A stretch of DNA of 64,000 nucleotides. It comes from Amborella trichopoda (Eukaryota; Streptophyta; Magnoliopsida; Amborellales; Amborellaceae). Numbering within the stretch: position 1 is the first letter of the stretch; the number at the start of each line of letters is the position of its first letter. A program made the position numbers and the translations under genes. The stretch covers positions 4,062,853 to 4,126,852 of the forward strand of contig NW_006500010.1 of NCBI RefSeq assembly GCF_000471905.2. The letters run 5' to 3'. The notes beneath the pieces were generated by a model that searched no databases, was not told where the DNA came from, and saw nothing but the letters and a program-made list of their open reading frames with translations. This document shows positions 1 to 11,522 of this stretch, piece by piece.

Positions 1-390
1 TTGATTTGATTTGAGGGTCTGGACAACCTTTGCTATACTAGAATATAAGTAGGCAGGTTCATACATTGGATGCTTAAACCTACGCAAGTAGTTTTTCACT
101 CGAGAAAAAAGAGTGAAAAAAGATTGTTGGAGATCTGAACTGAATTGAAGGTATTTGGGAAAAAGCAGAAAACACAAATAATGAGGTTTGGTTGTAAAAT
201 ATAAAATATACAAGACTTTTCTAAATTTTAAAACTATAATGGGATTTTCCTGTAAATTTCCTTTCCTAGATCTCTTATTATACATTGTTATTATTTATTT
301 TCAAAATAACTAAATTTTATAGTTGAAATTAAAAATTGTCATCTACTAGATGATATAATTGGGAAATAACAAAAAAGTTCCATACATGGA

Positions 391-698
391 CCGGGTTTCT
401 ATGCGGCCAAGTATGCATATGTAGAAATGCGGGCGTATTAATAAATTTATTTTTGAAATGGATTTTTGGACTTAATTTTTAAGGACATGTAATCTCTAAC
501 ATGGATATCATGAATATGAAAAACTAAACAAACTTTAAAAACTAGAAATAATGATTCTAGTAAAAAAATATTTAAATCGTTATTTTCTATTGTTTCTAGA
601 TGGAATGCCTACTTGCATCCATTTTGAAGATAGATGCTTTACACTCTTTGGACCGCATAATGTAGTCATGAAGTTCAGCCCGCATGAAACAATTTTCC
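391..698 (+). mobile_element. MITE family F6, copy 1
   Basis: About 310 bp. It begins with a motif like GGTTTCTATGCGGCCAAG and ends with the near-complement CAGCCCGCATGAAACAA, so it has imperfect terminal inverted repeats. Its interior (TAACATGGATATCATGAATATG and TAGATGGAATGCCTACTTGC regions) recurs at 20588-20913 and 24648-24950, and inverted at 45389-45562. No coding capacity is visible. The transposase family that moved it is not identifiable by eye. Confidence 0.6.
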
Positions 699-1389
699 TC
701 CATATATTTATGATACTTTAACAAGTCCCCAATTTTTTTTATATTTTACGTTTTTGTCTGACTTTTCGGCATTATTATCCGAACTATCATGTTCAGAACT
801 GGACTAAATACTTTCTATGTTATTCTTGTAAAAGTAGTCCAGAAGTTCGTTTTCACTCATTTTTGAGCTAAATTTAGGACTGAAACTTGGGACTTCTAGA
901 CTCAAAATTCACTTAAAAGACGTGTGCTGTGTGGATATCATACATTTGACCCAGATTTTTAAGGAATATACAATCCCTAACATGGGCATCATTAATGTGC
1001 CAAACAAAATTTGTTTTAGAAAGAGACATTTGAGCCATTGTTTGACCTTTTTCTTTGCAGGACCATTAATTACATCCATCTTTGAATGGTTTATGCCTCC
1101 GGGGATAGCTGTCCCCAATGCATGGGCTACTTTTCTTATATAAAATAACTAAATTTCAAACATGTCTACTTTCGGACCTTGAAAACATGAAATGTAGGTA
1201 ATTTGGTAATCTAAAAAAATTGTAAAAACTAGGTACAAAGAGGACGACGCAAAAAAAAATATAGGTAGAAATTAAATAACTTTTAATTACATGAGCGCAT
1301 AATTAACTCGAGTAATTAAGCAAGTAAAGTGTAATTATATTATAGAGAATTTTGCAATGGTATAACTAAATTCTTATAAAAATTTCATG
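699..1389. other. Gene-free AT-rich stretch
   Basis: No gene seen. Bases 920-1090 weakly echo the interior of family F6 (an 'acATGGgcATCAT.AATgtg' region followed by a 'ccattaat' region), so this may be an older decayed copy. The small ORFs on both strands here have no recognisable domain. Confidence 0.4.
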
Positions 1390-1860
1390 TTGAAATATTG
1401 TGGGTGCCTCCAATTATGGATGCTTGAAACTAAATTTTGATGGTTCGTCCTTGAGAAACCTAGAAAAGACGGGGAATGGGGTGTGTGTCGTGATGTTGGG
1501 TGATTATATGATTCATCTTTGGGAAACCCAAGATGGGCCGGGATTGGGGGTGTGTGTTGGTGATGTTAGGGTGCTTTTATTTTTTGTTTTGCTAGCTACT
1601 GCGAAACATACTGAACAACACTTTTACGAGGGTTAATTATCTGGAGAGACAAGAAGTTGAGGAATTCTTTGATTGTAGAAGGTATTCTTCTGGCAATGTT
1701 CACAATTGGTATAATAGATCTTCAAGACCCGTGACACCTTAGGTCTAATGGGGCTGCAAATTTTGAAGCTTTTATCATATGGCAATGTGAGCTTTCACCG
1801 CATTTTTCGTGAGGCGAATGTGATTGCAAATGATTTAGCCAAGACATAAGGTGCTTTAAA
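1390..1860 (+). pseudogene. LINE-type RNase H-like (RVT_3) relic
   Basis: The region around 1415-1450 reads CLKLNFDGSS, the usual opening of the RNase H-like domain at the 3' end of plant non-LTR retrotransposons. At about 1780-1845 a second conserved block appears: YGNVSFHRIFREANVIAND followed by LAKT, matching the family's 'h.yREaN.vAD.LAK' end motif. Between them the frame is broken by stops and shifts, so this is a decayed fragment and not a gene. No reverse transcriptase was seen upstream. The domain identification is from motif memory. Confidence 0.6.
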
Positions 1861-2097
1861 CTCTTTAGTTCTTTTCAAAGTTATTTTTGTAAGCATGTGA
1901 TGGTGTTTGTAATAGCCCAATTCATCTAATAATATATAGTACTCTTGTTAAAATAAGAAATATTAGGTAATTGTGTGCTTCTCCATGTTTTTTTAGAGGG
2001 AGTGATACGTTTTGAAGAGAGGGAATTATGAATTAAGGATAATCTCAAAGATAAAACCAAATCAAGACCAGACCAACTATGGTCTTGTTGAGAGGGA

Positions 2098-2154
2098 GAA
2101 TTATGAGAGAGAGGGAGAGAGATAATGACGAGACAGAGAGAGAGAGAGAGAGAT
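2098..2154. repeat. GA-rich microsatellite
   Basis: Purine tract of GAGA and GGGA units, with a pure (GA)n run at about 2133-2152. Confidence 0.85.
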
Positions 2155-2450
2155 AATTATTGAATTTAGGATGGATAAAACCAAAGCAAGGACCCACGAG
2201 CTATGGTCTCATCACCGTCCAATCCCAGCCATCCAGCCACCATATATCACGATACATATCAATAATTGTACTACGTTTAGTTTCGTAAATTTTGCTAAAA
2301 AATCTAGTATTCCTTTTTGCTACATTCCAAAGGACATTTTCTATATTTATCCCCTTCAAAAAAACAAAATAAAACGGGCGACTATCACAATATTTTTCGT
2401 AACAAATCAAAGCAAGGCGTAGCGCCCAAACATATTATGCTTTAAATAGT

Positions 2451-2632
2451 GGGTTTGTATGTAGAGGTCACAATTATTTACTACCGTGAAATTTGATCGT
2501 TTGGATGTGTTTGAAATTTTTTTATTTTAGATTTGAGCTTGGTCAATAAAATAATTGCTGCCATTCAATATCACATTTAGTGGTCAAGATCAATTGTGAC
2601 CAACTTTGTATCGAAAGTAAATAGTTTCATCA
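2451..2632. mobile_element. MITE family F2, partial
   Basis: Contains the family's hallmark pieces: AGGTCACAATTATT near the left end, an interior line 'gagcttggtcaataaaataa', and a right end with GTGACCAACTTTGTAtcgaAAGTAAATAGTTTCAT. The left terminus is shorter than in the better copies at 14616-14868 and 24085-24330. Confidence 0.55.
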
Positions 2633-2838
2633 AAGATATTGTTTTTCTATTAGAAATTTTTGTGATAGCTCAAAAATTAATTTTTATATTTAATTATAAT
2701 ATTAAAAAATTTAAAAATGATACAGATTTAACATATCTAAAAAATACTTAAAAATCTAAAAAATTGATGAGTAGGTAATGCATTAGAAGATGTACTATTT
2801 TGAATATTTAAAATTTACTTTGTCTCGTCATATGGGTC
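2630..2838 (-). mobile_element. MITE family F1, truncated
   Basis: Matches the interior of family F1 (TTAGAAATTTTTGTGATAGCTC, then an AT-rich stretch, then GCATTAGAAGATGTACTATTT), but neither terminal inverted repeat is preserved. It directly follows the F2 fragment. Confidence 0.5.
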
Positions 2839-3154
2839 GAAACGATAAAATAAAGATATTTCAACATCCGAATAACCACTTGTTGAATTTTTTTCTCTCA
2901 ATTGCCGTCCACTAGTCCTCAGTTATTCCTAATTCAAAGGTAATATTTATCAGTTTTGCGATTTCCTTAATTAAATCTGAGGCCCTACGAAAACGTAGAG
3001 CTCAAATTATCCTTAGTTAACTAATTTAAAAGTAATATTTTTTAGTTTTGCGATTTTGGTAAATAATTCTGCAGCCGCACGAAAACATAGAGCTAAAAGG
3101 AATCGTCATATATTTTCTCACGCAAAGTAAGGGAGAGAAGTGTAAAAAACGAGG

Positions 3155-3640
3155 GTGAGGAGAGACTGCAACCGTGTGCCTCATCTCTGAAAAACAGGAG
3201 TCTCAAAAAGCAGGGAGAGGAGAGAGACTGCAACCTTGTGCCTCACGGAAAACGAGAGAGAGGAGACACCAAAAACCAGAGAGAGAGAGGAGAGAGACTG
3301 CAACCTTGTGCGTCACGAAAAACAAGAGAGAGGAGACACCAAAAACCAGAGAGAGAGAGGAGAGAGACTGCAACCTTGTGCCTCACCAATTCATTGAGGG
3401 AGAAGGACTGCAACTTGCTTTCTCGTCTATTTCTAGAGAGAGAAAGAAACTCTCCAACCTTTTCCTCCTTAATTCCATCCGGAGAGAGACTGCGATCCTC
3501 GTTAATTCCTTCCGGAGAGAGACTGCGATCCGAGAGAGACTGCGAATTAGTGAGTTACAATCTCTTCCTCGTTAATTCCTTTGGTAGAGACTGCGAATTA
3601 GAGAGAGATTGCAATCTACAGAGATTGTAACTCTCTCTTC
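3155..3640 (+). repeat. GA-rich tandem array in ATG18 5' leader
   Basis: The motif GAGAGACTGCAACCTTGTG recurs with an exact 70-bp period: its CAACCTTGTG core lies at 3231, 3301 and 3371, with a diverged copy at 3168. Shorter GAGAGAGACTGCGA units continue to about 3635. The array ends about 20 bp before the ATG18 start codon. Because 70 is not a multiple of three, successive units are read in different frames, which creates two long overlapping ORFs (3174-3575 and 3238-3630). These look like translations of the repeat and not conserved proteins. Confidence 0.8.
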
Positions 3641-3655
3641 TCTCTTTTTCAAATT

Positions 3656-6600
3656 ATGTCTGCAGTTTCTGTCCCGTCTTCCACCCCATGGCCTCTTCCA
3701 AACGAGAAGAATCACCAAAGCCCTAACGCTAGCCCTAATTCCCAACCAGAATCTACAGAAGCGCCATTTTTACTAGCCACAGATGAACCACAGAAGCCTG
3801 AACCCTCCATACCACCATTTTTACCAGCTATGGAACCCTCCATACCGCCATTTTTACCAGCCATGGAACCAGATGAACCGCAGAAGGACCTGGAACCCTC
3901 TATATCAGAACGGGAACCAGAACGAGAAGAAAAAACAGAACAAGCAACACCATCCTCTTCTCGAAACCGCCCAAACCCTAGGCCTTCTTCTGCATTAACT
4001 AATGAATCCTCTGAACTCTCTCCCTCCTCTTCCTCTCTGCTCCATCTCAGCTTCAACCAAGATTGTGGTTGCTTTGCTTGTGGAACAAGCCTAGGCCTGC
4101 AAATCTTCAATGTCGATCCCTTTCGCCCTATTTTCAGTCGCCATCTTGGTCCACCTGGTGTTGCCATTGTTGAAATGCTCTTTCGATGCAATATCCTAGC
4201 TTTTGTTGCAGCTCCTGGTCCTCACCCTCTCTTCCCACCCAATAAAGTCATGATCTGGGATGATCATGAGACAAAATGTATTGGTGAATTGTCTTTTCGA
4301 TCTGAGGTTCGAGCTGTCAGGTTAAGGAGAGATAAGATCATCGTGATTTTGGAGCAAAAGATTTTTGTGTACAATTTTTTTGATTTACAGCTGATTCATC
4401 AGATTGAGACCATTGCAAACCCTAAGGGATTATGTGAGGTCTCTCATGGAGGTGGGCACATGGTTCTGGTTTGTTTAGGGTTACAAAAGGGGCAGGTGAG
4501 GATAGAGAATTATGGGTTGAAAAGGACCAAGTTTGTCTCTGCTCATGATTCTAGGATTGCGTGTTTCGGGTTAACCTTTGAAGGAAAGTTGGTTGCTACT
4601 GCGAGCACGAAAGGGACACTTGTGAGGGTTTTTAGCACAGTGGATGGAACCCTGCTTCAAGAGGTATTGCCGGTTGTTTTAGTTTTTGGCCTCTCACTTT
4701 CTATATGTATAAAACTCTCTATCATTTATATTTTAGATATGGAGTTTGGCTTGGAATTGGGTTTCTTTTTTTCTCTTGATTGCTTTGTCGTTGTTCAGAT
4801 TTAGTTATTTGAATCAAAATTAAAAATTTTGGAATGGATTTACTGCTAATGTACTATTGTGCAATGATAAAAATGTTATCATTTGAAGGCATGTTTTTTG
4901 TTGTTGATTGTTCAGTACCTATCTTTATTCCTTTTTCTGGATCTAAGGTACTAGTTCTGTTTTGCAAGTTATTGGTACTAATCGTGTGTTTTTCTGTTTC
5001 ACTGGGGTTTTGAAATCGAATCACATTTAGAATTATAGAAATGGAATGATAGTCATGTTATTTGGGATTAGTCGGCTGGGTGCAACCTTAGACATAGAGG
5101 TGTCTTAATTACAATTTCCTCCATAGGTATTCTTTACGATGTTTTCGTAGTGAAATGATTGGCTACGTGTCAAAAATGTGAGAGGTCTATGGGTAAATTT
5201 TTTTTTTCTGAAAGCTGTCATCCATCTATTCTTTTGTGTTTTTTTGTGGTGCTTTGAACTTGATTTTGTGTGGATTTGGGTTTTGGTTAGACACAAAATT
5301 TGAAGGAGTAGAACATTTGGTTCTTTTTGAGTTCCTTCTCTCATACAATTTGTTAACTATTAAGGCTTAGTTCATTAAAAGCTGGTGGAATATGGCATGT
5401 TCTTTGTTCTTGTTGGCCCACAGTCTTGTAATTTCTTACTTGCTACAGTTCTGTAAAAAAAACTTTGAGTAGTTTGCTTGTCCTGTATTGGGCCTATATT
5501 AAGTGGTTTCTTCTCTATTTTTCTTTTGCTGAATTGAAACCCCGAAGAATAAATTGAGGATTGCGTGCTGTAGATTTTGATTTAATAAAGTTTGCTCCAA
5601 TTGGCAGTCCAATTTGTGCTTTACATAGGACTCATCGTGTTTGTTTTTCACTAGTCTTGATTCTTGAATTTTTTTTTTCTTTTCTCTTGTTTAAATTCTT
5701 TTAGCTTTGTATTGATGAATTGCATCCTTGCTCTTAGTTTTTCATCAAATGTTACACATAAGAAAGGGAACGGCTTTAGTTTTCGGAGGATAGTGATTGA
5801 TTGTTTTGGTTTAGATGGCTGGAGAAAATAAGGGCTGATGGCATAATTTTTTTTTGAAACTGTTAACTGTTTTGATATGAGGTTTGTACACAACATGAAC
5901 CACCAGCAGAGCAGCTGTTCAAGAATTAAAAACCCCTTATGGGGTAAACAAAAATAGCTTTACGATCTATACAGATTACAGTATTCTGTATACAATGTGT
6001 TCTATTAAGTTCTCAGAAAGGTGCTCGAAAGTCTCCTGTGAGATTGTCTGGGAGGCCCATCCTTATTGAGGGCGTCGGCCACAGCATTGGCCTCCCACCA
6101 GGTATGCTGCCAAACCACCCACATATCCCTGCACTGATGGAAGACTTCATAGAAAATGTGGGCCAAACTCCAAGGTCTCTGTGTGGATTCAGAGGCCCAC
6201 ACTATCACATTCTTCGAATCCCCCTCAACAATCAGGGCTGATGGCATAATGTTATACCAGTTGATTTTTTTTTGTAGATTCTTAGATGATATACAAAATG
6301 ACATTGTTATTGCAGCTTCATTGACTTTTTTTATATTTTTTATTACCCATCATATTTCAGTTATCTGATTCTGGTTATGTTGATTCATTGGATTGTAAAT
6401 CAATGGGCAAAATATAGGAAGAAAGGACGTGACGGAAGAGGGGAGGGTATAGGAGAAACAAGTATGAGGAGATGCAGAGGTGAAAGGGAGTACTTTTTGG
6501 GGTAGGGTTTGGTGGCAAGGGGGTGTGTTGTGGTGGTGGGAGAGGGAGTAACAAGAGGCCCGTAGAGAGAAATTACTTTAGAGATTGATGAATATAACGG

Positions 6601-9600
6601 AGAAGATGTTTGAGGGGGTGGTTTTTCTATCTCTTATATATACATGTCCCGCCATGTTGTTGTTAATCACAAGGTAGTGTCTCTCAGTTAAGAGGGAGCT
6701 GGGAGGACTCTCTTTTGACTAAGAACCCCTTCCCTTCAGATGACCTTAGCCCCTGATTATTGGTTTTCTTTTTCATTTTCCTTTCTTTGGGTTATGTCCT
6801 TTAGGTTGCATCCCTTATACAATTTGAGATAACTGCCATTGCCTCTGCAATTATAGTAAAAGTTGAACTTAGATCTCTGTTTCAAATCCGACAGGCCAGA
6901 TTATTTATGTTTTGCCTGAAGAAAACATCATTGAATGAAAGAAAAACACTTTCCTGCAGTTATGAATGTGTTGTGGTGTGGGGTGGCATGTGTTTTTTTA
7001 CCACACATTGTTTTGTTATCTAGTGCCTCCCTAGACAAGTGTTTTTGTGATTAGTAGTTAGCCAATATTCCATATTGTCTGGATTCTATGTGAAATGTAC
7101 ATTACTGGTTCCTTGCTAGACCTACTACACTTGTCAATCTACTTGTGACTAAAGAAAGTGCTTCTGGAGAATGGGCTCTAGGCAGAGGTGCTCGGGGTGG
7201 CGGGTGCCAAAATGTGATGTCTAGGGTTCCATTTTCACTACGTCCCAAGTTAAGATTCCCAAAAAAATAAAGTGTCACTGATGTTGTGTTTGCCTGAGCT
7301 TGGCTATTCAACTTCCATATGAATGCATGAGTCTTTGTGCCTCATAGGTTATTGAGTTCATCAAGGGATATGCATAAAGATTTGGCAATGGTTAAGCTTA
7401 TAAGAGTACACAGCCATTAAATCATCCATGGGTGCATATGTGACATGTACATGTCTCAAGATTGATGCATTCAATTACATAAACTTTTTCATAGTTACAT
7501 ATGTAAGCAGATCCTAAGGGCCTTTTGAAGTTATTTGTCATGTCTTAAAACTTGCAATGGCATTCTGGAATCTCTCTCTCTGTCTCTCTCTTCTCTCTTT
7601 TTGATAATCTCTCTCACTCTCTCTATATATATATATATATACATGTGTGTGTGTATATCCATATATATGTATGTAGTATATATGTATATGCTTATCTCCT
7701 GTGTCAGTAATTCCCATTTATAAGATTTTTTTCAAACACATTTAAGTACAAAATCGAACATTCAGAATACAACACTAAGATCCCAACTTTCAAAATTCAA
7801 ACCAAATCTCAGACCCCATTCTTAGAAGGTGGAACCCACCCATCCTAAGGTATTCGGGTTTTAGTTTTATGATTAGGGTAAATTGTGTTTCTAGTTGTTT
7901 TTTCAGAATCTTGTTTTAGAAATTTATCTGGAAGAAGAGCGATATTTGTGGGGAAAGATGGCTAATATGATACAAATAGACACACAAGCACAAACACACA
8001 CAGTCATACACTAAAAGTTTTCACTTTTCAATAATACAGTAGAGTATCTATAATATTGAACAAAGATGGTTACATAAAATAGACATGGGGACAATTGACT
8101 GTATGATGGATACTACATAAATAAAGATAGCTCAGCCTTTTCTTCCTTCTCGTTCCTTGTCATTCCTTCTTGTTCCTTGTCCCTCTTCAATAAGGTTTCA
8201 TGTAAATTGGTGAAAATGACTTATTGCAGGATAAAATTGTGATAACATTAGTATGTTATTGGAAGCGAATTGATAGGTCAACTACTTGTCAAATGATTAT
8301 AATAAATTGCTTGTAATTTATAATGCCTCTAACATCTTTGCATAAATTATTGTTCTATATTCATATCTTGACGACGATATTCATGTCCTTGATGATGATA
8401 TTCATGTCTATCTGTTTTCAGTGTCTTTCATATTATGATCCATTTTTCTATCTTAATCAAAGCTTAAATTAGAAGTTTGTTAAATGCATCAAAGGTTCGA
8501 AGAGGTGCGGATAGGGCAGAGATATACAGTCTGGCTTTCTCAGAGACTGCTGAGTGGCTTGCAGTCTCTAGTGACAAGGGCACAGTTCATGTATTTAGCC
8601 TCAAGCTCAATTTCAAGGAAAAATCACCTGTGCCTTCTGACACCAATGCTCTAACGTCTGGGGGCGACCATTCCAGTTCATCACTCTCTTTCTTCAAGGG
8701 TATGGCACAGTGAAAGATGGATGAAATTATTGACCATTGTCTTGTTGTAATATAGTTAAATGAGAAAATGCTGCTGATTTCAAAGACGAAATTTGCTGAG
8801 GGAAGGAAAGAGAAAGTACATGAAATTAGCAAATGTAGCTGGTTTTTAAAAATTGAATTTTTCGGAAGGGTTTTGCAGTTTTTCTTGAATGAGGGAGGGA
8901 GGAAGAGGTTTTGTGGTATTTTGTCGATTGATTAGTTTTCCAAGTTGTTGCTATTATAATTGAAGATTCAAATTTACTTGAGATTTTGTAGTTTCTTATT
9001 TGGAATAACAGAAAGATCCATTTACTCGGAGGGCTGAAAAAATCTGTTTGTGTGCAGGGGTTTTGCCTAAGTATTTCAGTTCTGAATGGTCAGTGGCACA
9101 ATTTCGCTTGCCTGAAGGGTCTCAATACATTGTGGCCTTTGGACATCAGAAGAACACAATTGTGATACTTGGGCTTGATGGAAGGTAACTTACCTGGAAA
9201 ACAGACATTTTTGAGATGTTAAAGATTTTGACTAGAGTTTCGAGGATACCGAAGGTTAAGTAATCACTAAAAATGAAACAAAAGAAAAGGAAAAGGGTTG
9301 GGGTGGGGTGGGGGGATGGGATCTGCTCTTTACCATGCATTGGGTCTTATTCTTTTCTTCAGGAAACTTGGATGGATTATATGCCTGTTTGTGTAAATAG
9401 TTTTAACTTTGAGCGGTTGCCAAAACATTTTTGCAGTGTTTTTAGGATTAGAAGATGCTATATCCAAAATTTGATTGATAAAACAATATCTAAATAGCTA
9501 ATAGAAAAAGGAATAATGCAAGAGCCAAAAACTGATAAAAATCTTTTATGAGATTTTGGTCACGTATTGAGGTTGTATGCGTGCTGTTTAACTGCTACTG

Positions 9601-9947
9601 TTCTAGTACTCTACTTCTTCAAATGACAATTAATGTCAAGTCTTACTTGTAAGAGAGTTTTAGACGCACCTATTTAGACTACAATAGCCAAAATGTTTAA
9701 TCCACTTTCTAGTTTCGCAGTTTTTTTGTTATTCACTGTAGACAGTTTGAAGTTTTAATTCATCTTTCGTTATCTTTTGGATTTCAACTTCTTGACCTCT
9801 CTCCAATAGTTCAAGTCAATTTGACAACTGAAATTTGAATGGATTTAAAAATGCAGCTTCTATCGTTGTCGGTTCAATCCTGTTCAAAGTGGAGAAATGG
9901 TTCAGCTGGAGCATCACAACTTTCTGAAGCCGGATGTTACTTTTTAG
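3656..9947 (+). CDS. ATG18: Autophagy-related protein 18 (ATG18a-type, WIPI/PROPPIN family)
   Basis: Four exons joined by GT-AG introns: 3656-4663, 8495-8699, 9058-9184 and 9857-9947. Together they give 1431 nt, 476 aa plus TAG, with phases matching at each junction (0, 1, 2). The product should be a seven-bladed WD40 propeller that binds PI3P/PI(3,5)P2 on the phagophore and supports ATG2 and lipid supply in autophagy. Residues 1 to ~125 form a Pro/Glu/Ser-rich low-complexity extension. Blades start at about residue 130 ([20 protein letters not shown]). The lipid-binding L/FRRG motif is VRRG at residues 337-340, exactly at the start of exon 2, followed by [12 protein letters not shown]. The C-terminus is [12 protein letters not shown]. 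The protein is somewhat longer than a typical ~425-aa plant ATG18a, mainly because of the N-terminal extension. The start was chosen as the first ATG in frame after the GA array. Intron 1 (3.8 kb) holds a LINE relic. Family assignment is firm; assignment to the 'a' branch is by similarity from memory. Confidence 0.9.
3800..3865 (+). repeat. 33-bp in-frame coding tandem repeat
   Basis: Two adjacent 33-nt units in ATG18 exon 1, each encoding [11 protein letters not shown], differing only at third positions. The duplication is in frame and lies in the disordered N-terminal extension. Confidence 0.9.
6005..6304 (-). pseudogene. LINE RNase H-like (RVT_3) fragment in ATG18 intron 1
   Basis: An open minus-strand frame carries the RVT_3 pattern of plant non-LTR retrotransposons: [14 protein letters not shown], then [12 protein letters not shown], then a terminal [15 protein letters not shown] block equivalent to 'REaN.vADaLAk.G'. 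The frame opens inside the domain and no reverse transcriptase precedes it. It is therefore a 5'-truncated insertion, antisense to ATG18 and removed with intron 1 (4664-8494). Confidence 0.7.
7568..7700. repeat. CT / TA / TG microsatellite in ATG18 intron 1
   Basis: A run of CTCTCT units, then (TA)n at about 7624-7640, then TGTGTGTG and further TATG units. Confidence 0.85.
8350..8412. repeat. Short tandem repeat in ATG18 intron 1
   Basis: About three copies of a ~23-bp unit of the type GATATTCATGTCCTTGATGAT, just upstream of the exon 2 acceptor. Confidence 0.7.
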
Positions 9948-10188
9948 CGTATGAAATGAGGATATGATCTTAATTTACAAGAACAATCTTATTTCAAAGG
10001 TTGGTAGTCCTATTTTTCACTTGTATTCTCCCTAGTAACACACCATGGGATACGGTTTGGATGATGATTCACCCTAAAAACCCTAAATTTTATGAGATTG
10101 TAAATATCTGTAATTAGTGGGCTTGCTACCCCTTTGGGTTGCTTGGGAGGGAACTTGTGAATATGGTGGAACATAGTTGCATTAGTTG

Positions 10189-10194
10189 AATAAA
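10189..10194 (+). terminator. Candidate poly(A) signal of ATG18
   Basis: AATAAA about 240 nt after the ATG18 stop codon. It is a plausible near-upstream element. The actual cleavage site cannot be read from sequence alone. Confidence 0.35.
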
Positions 10195-10607
10195 TGAAAC
10201 TGTATAGAGTGCCTGTATAATGTGAGTAGAAGCCAATGAGTTTCATGTATGCTGGACTTCATCATCCATCTATATCAAGCTTCTATTATTCTTATAACCT
10301 GTGAATTTGCTAATGAAAGGATTTTGAAGGGAAGTGATGTATAGAAATAGTTGGTTGCCAACTTGCTGTTCCTTTGTTTATATTATGCCCTAAGATGGGA
10401 TGCCGGAAATACGAAAATGCCTCGGCACCATCCCAGATTTGACATCTCATTCCTTTGCAATCCTCTTGTTGATGACTACTGCTTAACTACCTAAGTTTTA
10501 TGAGAGAGAGCCTTACAAGGTTGTATAGTTGGTTATACTATGGTTTCAGATCATTCCTCATTTTCCACGTAAGGAAGTTTCATACTTTTCCTCAAAAAAA
10601 GAAGGAA

Positions 10608-11078
10608 AGGATTTGTTTAAGGTGTCGAGCTTATGCTATTGAACTAAGATGCACCTCAAAAATCCTTTAGAAGAGAATTTAGACATTGGGGAAAAAAAAA
10701 AAAAGCCTATCTGAACATAGACAAGCTCAAAATAAAGGCTTCCAATGGCATGCGGTTGACCAACGTCATAGTCGATTGGTTGGAGTAGAACCAGCGCCAC
10801 TGATGGCATTTTGGCATTAGAAAACCCCCCAATTTTTCATCTTGACTTGGAGATGTATAGATACGAAGGAAAAAAAAAAAGGCATTCAAGGTTTGAATTG
10901 CAACAAAGTTATTTGGACTGGCTATTTTTAAGAGTTTAATTTTTATAGATCAACTCAATTTGTACTATTTTTTATTAAATTTCATTGCTACAGCCGAAAA
11001 ATAGATTTTAAGTCATTCTAAAGTTTGTGACACCAGAACTACATAGGTAAAATTTAAAGGTGTGTTTTGTATAAGGTT
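10608..11078 (+). mobile_element. MITE family F1, with internal insertion
   Basis: Starts with AAGATGCACCTCAAAAATCC and has the family's CATCTTGACTTGGAGATGTATAG interior at about 10838. The right end (AATTTAAAGGTGTG) merges with the next F1 copy. Between 10680 and 10830 the order is disturbed by unrelated sequence. Confidence 0.6.
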
Positions 11079-11460
11079 GAGGCTCTAAACAATCAAAGTA
11101 GGGTGTAGGGTGTGCCCCTAAATAATGTTGAAAGATATTTTTTGGTGGCAAAAAACTTTTGTGATGGTTTGAAAATTTATTTTCATATTTAATTATAGAA
11201 TTTAAAGCTTTAAAAATAATGTAGATTGAGTAGATCTATAAATATTTAAAAATATTAAAAATTGATAGCCCAGATAGTGCATTATAAGATACGTATTTCA
11301 AGCATTGAAATCTAATTTTTCACATCTATACATCTTGAGGTCAAGATGATCAATTTGAGGGTTTTTCAATGTCAAAATAATCTCTTCTAGTGAATTTTTG
11401 AGGTATGTTTTAATTTGATTATTTAGGATCTCAACCCTATATAACTTTTCCCTGTTTAAC
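11064..11460 (-). mobile_element. MITE family F1
   Basis: Left end TTGTATAAGGTTGAGGCTCT followed by AAACAATCAAAGTA. The right end has the complementary TTTTAATTTGATTATTTAGG followed by ATCTCAACCCTATATAA. The interior holds the diagnostic ATACATCTTGAGGTCAAGATGATCAATT region. About 400 bp, non-coding. Confidence 0.75.
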
Positions 11461-11522
11461 CGATGCTCTAAGCAATCAAAACATCTACCTCAGGTGGGAA
11501 GGGAATGGGCAAAAATTTTATG

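Noticed and set aside
3174..3630. Two overlapping 130-133-codon ORFs upstream of ATG18
   Set aside because: They are translations of a GA-rich 70-bp repeat in shifted frames, with biased Arg/Glu composition and no domain. Treated as possible uORFs, not genes.
3712..4191. 159-codon minus-strand ORF opposite ATG18 exon 1
   Set aside because: Shadow of the real coding exon: the plus frame carries the conserved PROPPIN protein.
10393..10435. Short hairpin TGGGATGCCG / CGGCACCATCCCA
   Set aside because: A 10-bp stem with a bulge and 17-nt loop is too short for a plant miRNA precursor, and nothing else supports it.
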